From contig JANAVB010009598.1 of assembly GCA_029216955.1 (NCBI GenBank), forward strand, positions 23,494,322 to 23,558,321: a stretch of DNA of 64,000 nt. The letters are read 5' to 3'. The notes under the pieces are model-generated. The model did no database searches. It saw nothing but the letters and a program-made list of their open reading frames with translations, and was not told the origin of the DNA. A program made the translations under genes and the position numbers. The stretch's first letter is position 1, and each line of letters starts with the position of its first letter. The DNA is from Iris pallida (taxonomy: Eukaryota; Streptophyta; Magnoliopsida; Asparagales; Iridaceae). Of this stretch, positions 60,496-64,000 are shown one piece after another.

Positions 60496-61091
60496 CGGAA
60501 TTTAATAACCCAACAGTGATGCATACACCATTATGCACAGTCTAATAATCCCCAAAATTGTACAAGGACCTATTTTATACAAATAAAGATATTTATAATA
60601 TTTAATTAACGAATATTTAGAAAATAATTGCCAATTCCTAAAAATATATACAAAAATATTTGCATTTACCAATCAAGTCTACAAGGTCGTATTTGGTCCC
60701 ACTACATGCCTACCTGGGCTTGGATTTGGTTCGGCCCAGTTCGGACTAACTTGGTTCAACCGGGTTCTTGTAAAGTCAATAAATCTAATAATAATTAATT
60801 AAACTATTTTTAATGGTCATGCTATAACTTGGCCTGGTTTTCCTAGTTAGGACACACCGATGGTTCGACCTTCCCTACCAGGGCTAATACACTAGTCAAA
60901 GCACGCCATTGCCCTATCCGTACCATGATTCCTAGTCGTCTAATACTTCAAAACTTAACCATGGCTAAATTTATCTACCGTAATAATTAATTAAAATAAA
61001 TATTTATAAACTCAAAAGAAAAATCACCATTTAAATCAAATAAATAATAAAGAAATATTTCAATTTTTTTGGAAAGAGGAGTTACAAAACC

Positions 61092-61712
61092 AGACCAAGT
61101 TGCGACTTAACCTCTATAAAGAATTTAATTAAGTTATTTATTAATTTAATGACTTTTAGGAAACTCGGTTATGCCAATTTAGTCCGGACTGGACCCGGAC
61201 CGGGCCAAGCCCATGTAGGCAAGCAGCGAGACCAAAGACACACATGTAAACATATTTATGTATGTGCAAATACCTTGTATATATTTTTGAAAAATGCCAA
61301 ATATTTTCTAAATATAAATTATACGTATAATATGGATATTAATAAAATCAGATGGTATTTTAGAGTATTGATACGATTTTCTGGAACCCAGTAATGAGGG
61401 TATATGATATGCCCACCCAGAATCTACTATTGAATTATTTTAATTACTATTAGAATTATTATTATTATTATTAATGTTATTATTGTGGTTATTAAATATA
61501 TAAATTATTTATTATTATTAATTATTATTATTTTATTCTTTATCAAAGAAATATATATGTATATATATTTATATATGCCTAAAATGGATCTAGACTAGAA
61601 AACGATATTATAGAGTTTATTTGGACATGTTTATATGTAAATATATATATGTGTGTATGTGTATATATATAAATATACATATGTATGTATACATATATGT
61701 ATAAAATATATA
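61092..61712 (+). repeat. Family C 3' LTR, second part
   Basis: Matches 29340 to about 29955 almost base for base (GACCAAGTTGCGACTTAACC onward). It stops at about 61703-61712, where the Sirevirus-like LTR begins. Confidence 0.88.
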
Positions 61713-62653
61713 TGAAGAACAGATGGCAACTCTAGAGGGGGGTGAATAGAGTTATAGTAATAATAGCCAATTAAAAAATCAACTCTTTCACGATCTAAAA
61801 TTAATCAGAGTAAATGCGAAAAATAAATAAGGAGCAAGATAGCATACACAAACACAACCAATTTTAACCTGGTTTCCCTCGTGGAGGACTAGTCCAGGCC
61901 TGAGAACTCTAGCTCAGGATTAAATCCACTATTTGTGAAATAGTAGTTACACCCCGTGCCTTTTCTTCAGAAGAGCACGTCAACTTCTTACAATGGATCA
62001 CAGTGGCGATGCTTGGAATTTTCCAAGCTACTTCTTGAACTCTTGTACAAGACTCCTAACTGAGAGATGCTGAGCACTCGAGACTTAGGAAGCTTGTGGC
62101 TAGTAGATGAAGAAGGGTATGGCTTATATTGAGCTTAAGAGAGAAGAGAAGAGAAGATTGGATGAGTGAAAATGAGAGAATTCTTGGCCTATTTATAGGG
62201 TTTTAACAGGCAGAATTCGGCCAGAATTCTGGTAGAAATTTTCAAAAATTTGGCCGTTGGACAACTAGCAACCAGCCAGCCCTAAAAATTAGGGTACTAA
62301 TTTTTAGGGGACAGAGTTCGGCCCGAACTCTGTGTGGAGGCAGAGTTCGGCCCGGACTCTGTCTCCAGAGCACAGAATGGGTCCAAGGGTCCAGTGGGCT
62401 GATTTTGGATGTGGAGCTTTATGGATTTGGATAGGTTATGGATTGAGTCTCAAGAGCCCAGCATAACTCAGCTTACAATCATTCTAGACTCAATAAATAT
62501 AAAAGTACAGACTCAAAAAATGACTCGCATCTGCAAAAATGAGCTGTCATCTGGCTTGAACTGGATGTAGTCGTCGTGTGTCGTATTGAATTATCACAAG
62601 TATTATTTAGTCAATGTTATCAATATTTGGTTGACTGTGACTTTGTGTCAACA
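61713..62653 (-). repeat. Sirevirus-like 3' LTR, 941 bp
   Basis: Minus-strand start TGTTGACACAAAGTC and end TGTTCTTCA. It contains CTAGAGTTGCCATCTG near the end, preceded by a CCCCCCTCTAG-like segment common at plant copia LTR ends, and a TATA box (see 62188-62201). It lies in the TA-rich part of the C LTR, and ATATA precedes it. Confidence 0.7.
62188..62201 (-). promoter_or_regulatory. TATA box of the Sirevirus-like LTR
   Basis: Minus strand CCCTATAAATAGGCC, a near-perfect plant TATA box, about 450 bp into the 941 bp LTR. Confidence 0.7.
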
Positions 62654-62870
62654 ATCTCCCCCATATTGATAATTGATAAAATAATAATTGTATATTCAAT
62701 ATCCATACCTGGACACATATAACGACATAGCTCCCCCATAATTAGTGCCGAGCTTAAGAATAGCTCCCCCATAAACAATGCTGTGAATCTTGTTGGCCTG
62801 TTAATAATAGTCTTCCAAAAGCACATATAAACCAAACAGAACAGAATATACACATATCTCCCCCTTTTGG
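62654..62870 (-). promoter_or_regulatory. Four polypurine motifs ahead of the Sirevirus-like LTR
   Basis: On the minus strand GGGGGAG-type runs occur at 62654-62662, 62729-62738, 62762-62771 and 62855-62870. The most distal reads GCCAAAAGGGGGAGATATG. The first abuts the LTR and is the likely plus-strand primer. The others may be extra primers. Confidence 0.75.
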
Positions 62871-63116
62871 CATTTAGCAATATGAGATATATAAAGAATA
62901 ACTGGCAAACACATCAAAAAGAGAAGAAACTGCATATAAACTAAGATAATAACCAATAGTCATAATGACATAGAAACTGATAATAGTGCTGCCAAAGTCT
63001 CAAAAGCACAACTCATAATAAGTCTACTACAAACAAGTACATAAAAGAACTAAAGCAAAATGCATAAAACATAATCTAAGATCCTCAGTAGCATCATCAA
63101 AAGTAGTCCATATCCA
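62871..63116 (-). other. Non-coding spacer of the Sirevirus-like element
   Basis: AT-rich sequence between the ORF stop and the distal polypurine motif. I see nothing else in it. Confidence 0.5.
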
Positions 63117-64000
63117 TCATCGAGCATGAGATGGCCCGGCGCCGTCTGATGGATCAGAAAAGAAGCGATATGGGTCCACAAATGCCGTATCCGGATCCAT
63201 GTAGCGACGGACCCAAGGGTCATTAATACGAAATCCCTCACGATCTGGGTCTCGCTCCATAGGAATGGACATGGAAGGATGGCGAGACATGGAATACCGA
63301 ATGTCATGCAGCGAGTTGCTAATAGCACTCATTTGTAAAGTAGTCAGGTAATCCAGCTGAGTCCATCGACCGTCCTCCAAAGTGAAACGATCTCGGAGCA
63401 TGGCCTGAAGAGACTCAAGAGTGGCCGGAGGAGGATGAGGATCCTGTCCGAGAGGAAGGGCATCTGGCTCATCATCAGAATGCTCAGACACTACTGGTGA
63501 GCCAATGGTTGCCTGAAGCCTCCTTACCTTAGAGAGGAAGGCAGGGGCAGGTAAGAATGGACACTCATCAAGGGGTACATGGAACGCACGAAAGATCATA
63601 GAAAAGTATAATACGTAAACCAAAGATCTTAGTTTCTTCCTACAGTTGATCATCCAATCCATCATTGTGCGTGGAAGGTTAAAGGGAACATGGAAGTGGA
63701 GACGGTATAATGCTGAGATCTCAAAATAAGTGACTTCATCGGTAGAACCCGCTTTGGGTAGAATGGTGTTGAAAATGATCCGATGAAGCTCATAGAAATA
63801 AGGATTGAGGAATTTTGCCAAGAGCTTACGAGGACGTGTGTTAGGGCTACACAGGTCATCCTTGAAGCTCTCTAGTGAAATCCCTTCGGGAAAGATAAAG
63901 GATCTAGCTTCAACAAGCTTTTCCCAAGAATTAGGCTCTTGAAGCTCAAGATATTCGGCCAATTCAAAATCATCAAAGGAGATATCTATTTTCGCAACTC
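63117..64000 (-). CDS. Extra ORF of the Sirevirus-like element, N-terminus off-window
   Basis: The frame is open from the window edge (codons read through 64000) down to the stop at 63117, about 294 codons visible. There is no ATG at 63962; that codon is TTG and the frame continues upstream. The N-terminal half contains WEKLVEARSFIFPEGISL, LHRIIFNTILPKAGSTDEVT and SALYRLH, which resemble the plant-specific 'putative plant transposon protein' domain carried by many LTR elements. The C-terminal half is acidic and Pro/Asp/Arg-rich. No zinc knuckle or enzyme motif is visible. By position, between pol and the 3' LTR, it could be the additional or env-like ORF of Sireviruses. I see no convincing membrane segment. 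Function unknown. Confidence 0.6.
   Translation of the reverse strand, partial: VAKIDISFDDFELAEYLELQEPNSWEKLVEARSFIFPEGISLESFKDDLCSPNTRPRKLLAKFLNPYFYELHRIIFNTILPKAGSTDEVTYFEISALYRLHFHVPFNLPRTMMDWMINCRKKLRSLVYVLYFSMIFRAFHVPLDECPFLPAPAFLSKVRRLQATIGSPVVSEHSDDEPDALPLGQDPHPPPATLESLQAMLRDRFTLEDGRWTQLDYLTTLQMSAISNSLHDIRYSMSRHPSMSIPMERDPDREGFRINDPWVRRYMDPDTAFVDPYRFFSDPSDGAGPSHAR

Larger units (their letters stand above)
61713..64000 (-). mobile_element. Sirevirus-like Ty1/copia element, 3' end, minus strand
   Basis: On the minus strand, a long ORF (from off-window to 63117), a non-coding zone with repeated GGGGGAG motifs, and a 941 bp LTR (62653 to 61713). The LTR starts TGTTGACACAAAG, and the last polypurine run GGGGGAGATTG directly precedes it. 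Multiple polypurine motifs ahead of the 3' LTR are a known trait of the Sirevirus genus. The extra ORF sits where env-like or additional ORFs sit in that genus. The gag-pol part is outside the window, so the assignment rests on the 3' end only. Confidence 0.7.

Noticed and set aside
60293..60538. Poly-isoleucine ORF on the minus strand
   Set aside because: It is a translation of an AAT microsatellite.

Overview
This window is repetitive DNA from a flowering-plant genome, and nearly all of it is nested transposable elements. The evidence is Ty3/Gypsy chromovirus gag-pol genes, a Sirevirus-type Ty1/copia terminus, a CACTA/En-Spm-type transposase gene with plant-like introns, long (2.4-3.7 kb) LTRs and AT microsatellites. 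I see no host single-copy gene, rRNA, tRNA or CRISPR. I cannot name the species.

Layout. (1) 1-6218: right-hand part of a CACTA/En-Spm-like DNA transposon, with a tandemly repeated edge, a spliced transposase-like gene (exons between 1313 and 3464, perhaps to 5196) and a TAGGACGG-rich subterminal zone. It abuts (2) 6219-9967, an LTR plus 80 bp of leader of a minus-strand non-autonomous element (family A), which sits inside the 3' LTR of (3) 9968-17263, family B, a minus-strand element with 2.39 kb LTRs and a non-coding interior. (4) 17264-17612 is unexplained, followed by a split minus-strand LTR relic, family F (17613-17665 and 27321-29104). F is split by (5) 17666-27315, a complete family A element with 3.68 kb LTRs, a 2.3 kb non-coding interior and 5-bp target duplication CTACA. 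(6) From 29105 a plus-strand family C element holds most of the rest. Its interior contains (7) family E, 33896-55989 (duplication CTATG), a decayed autonomous chromovirus. E in turn contains (8) family D, 41259-52393 (duplication ACTTG), a second decayed chromovirus. The C 3' LTR (from 57176) is split by (9) a minus-strand solo LTR of a close relative, C' (57413-61086, duplication AAACC), and is then cut at about 61713 by (10) a minus-strand Sirevirus-like element running off the window.

How the parts relate. D and E encode Gag with two zinc knuckles, protease, reverse transcriptase, RNase H, integrase and a C-terminal chromodomain-like tail, but both carry several stops and a frameshift, and E also has an altered RT active site. 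A and C (and B) have no coding capacity. A, C, D and E share the same leader motif just after the 5' LTR (TTTTAGTGGTGGCCCATG and variants), a similar polypurine end (GAGGACGAAATTTTTCTAAG and variants) and a common internal LTR layout: a splice-donor-like site, an AGGCAAGT box, a family-specific tandem array, a CT-rich acceptor-like box, and in A, C and E a GC-rich segment near the LTR end. This suggests that the non-coding families were mobilised by proteins of a D/E-like chromovirus. B uses a different leader resembling the usual initiator-Met tRNA site. The most novel-looking material is this shared LTR architecture, above all the hairpin-unit arrays in the D LTRs and the candidate GC-AG introns. 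It is inferred from sequence alone.
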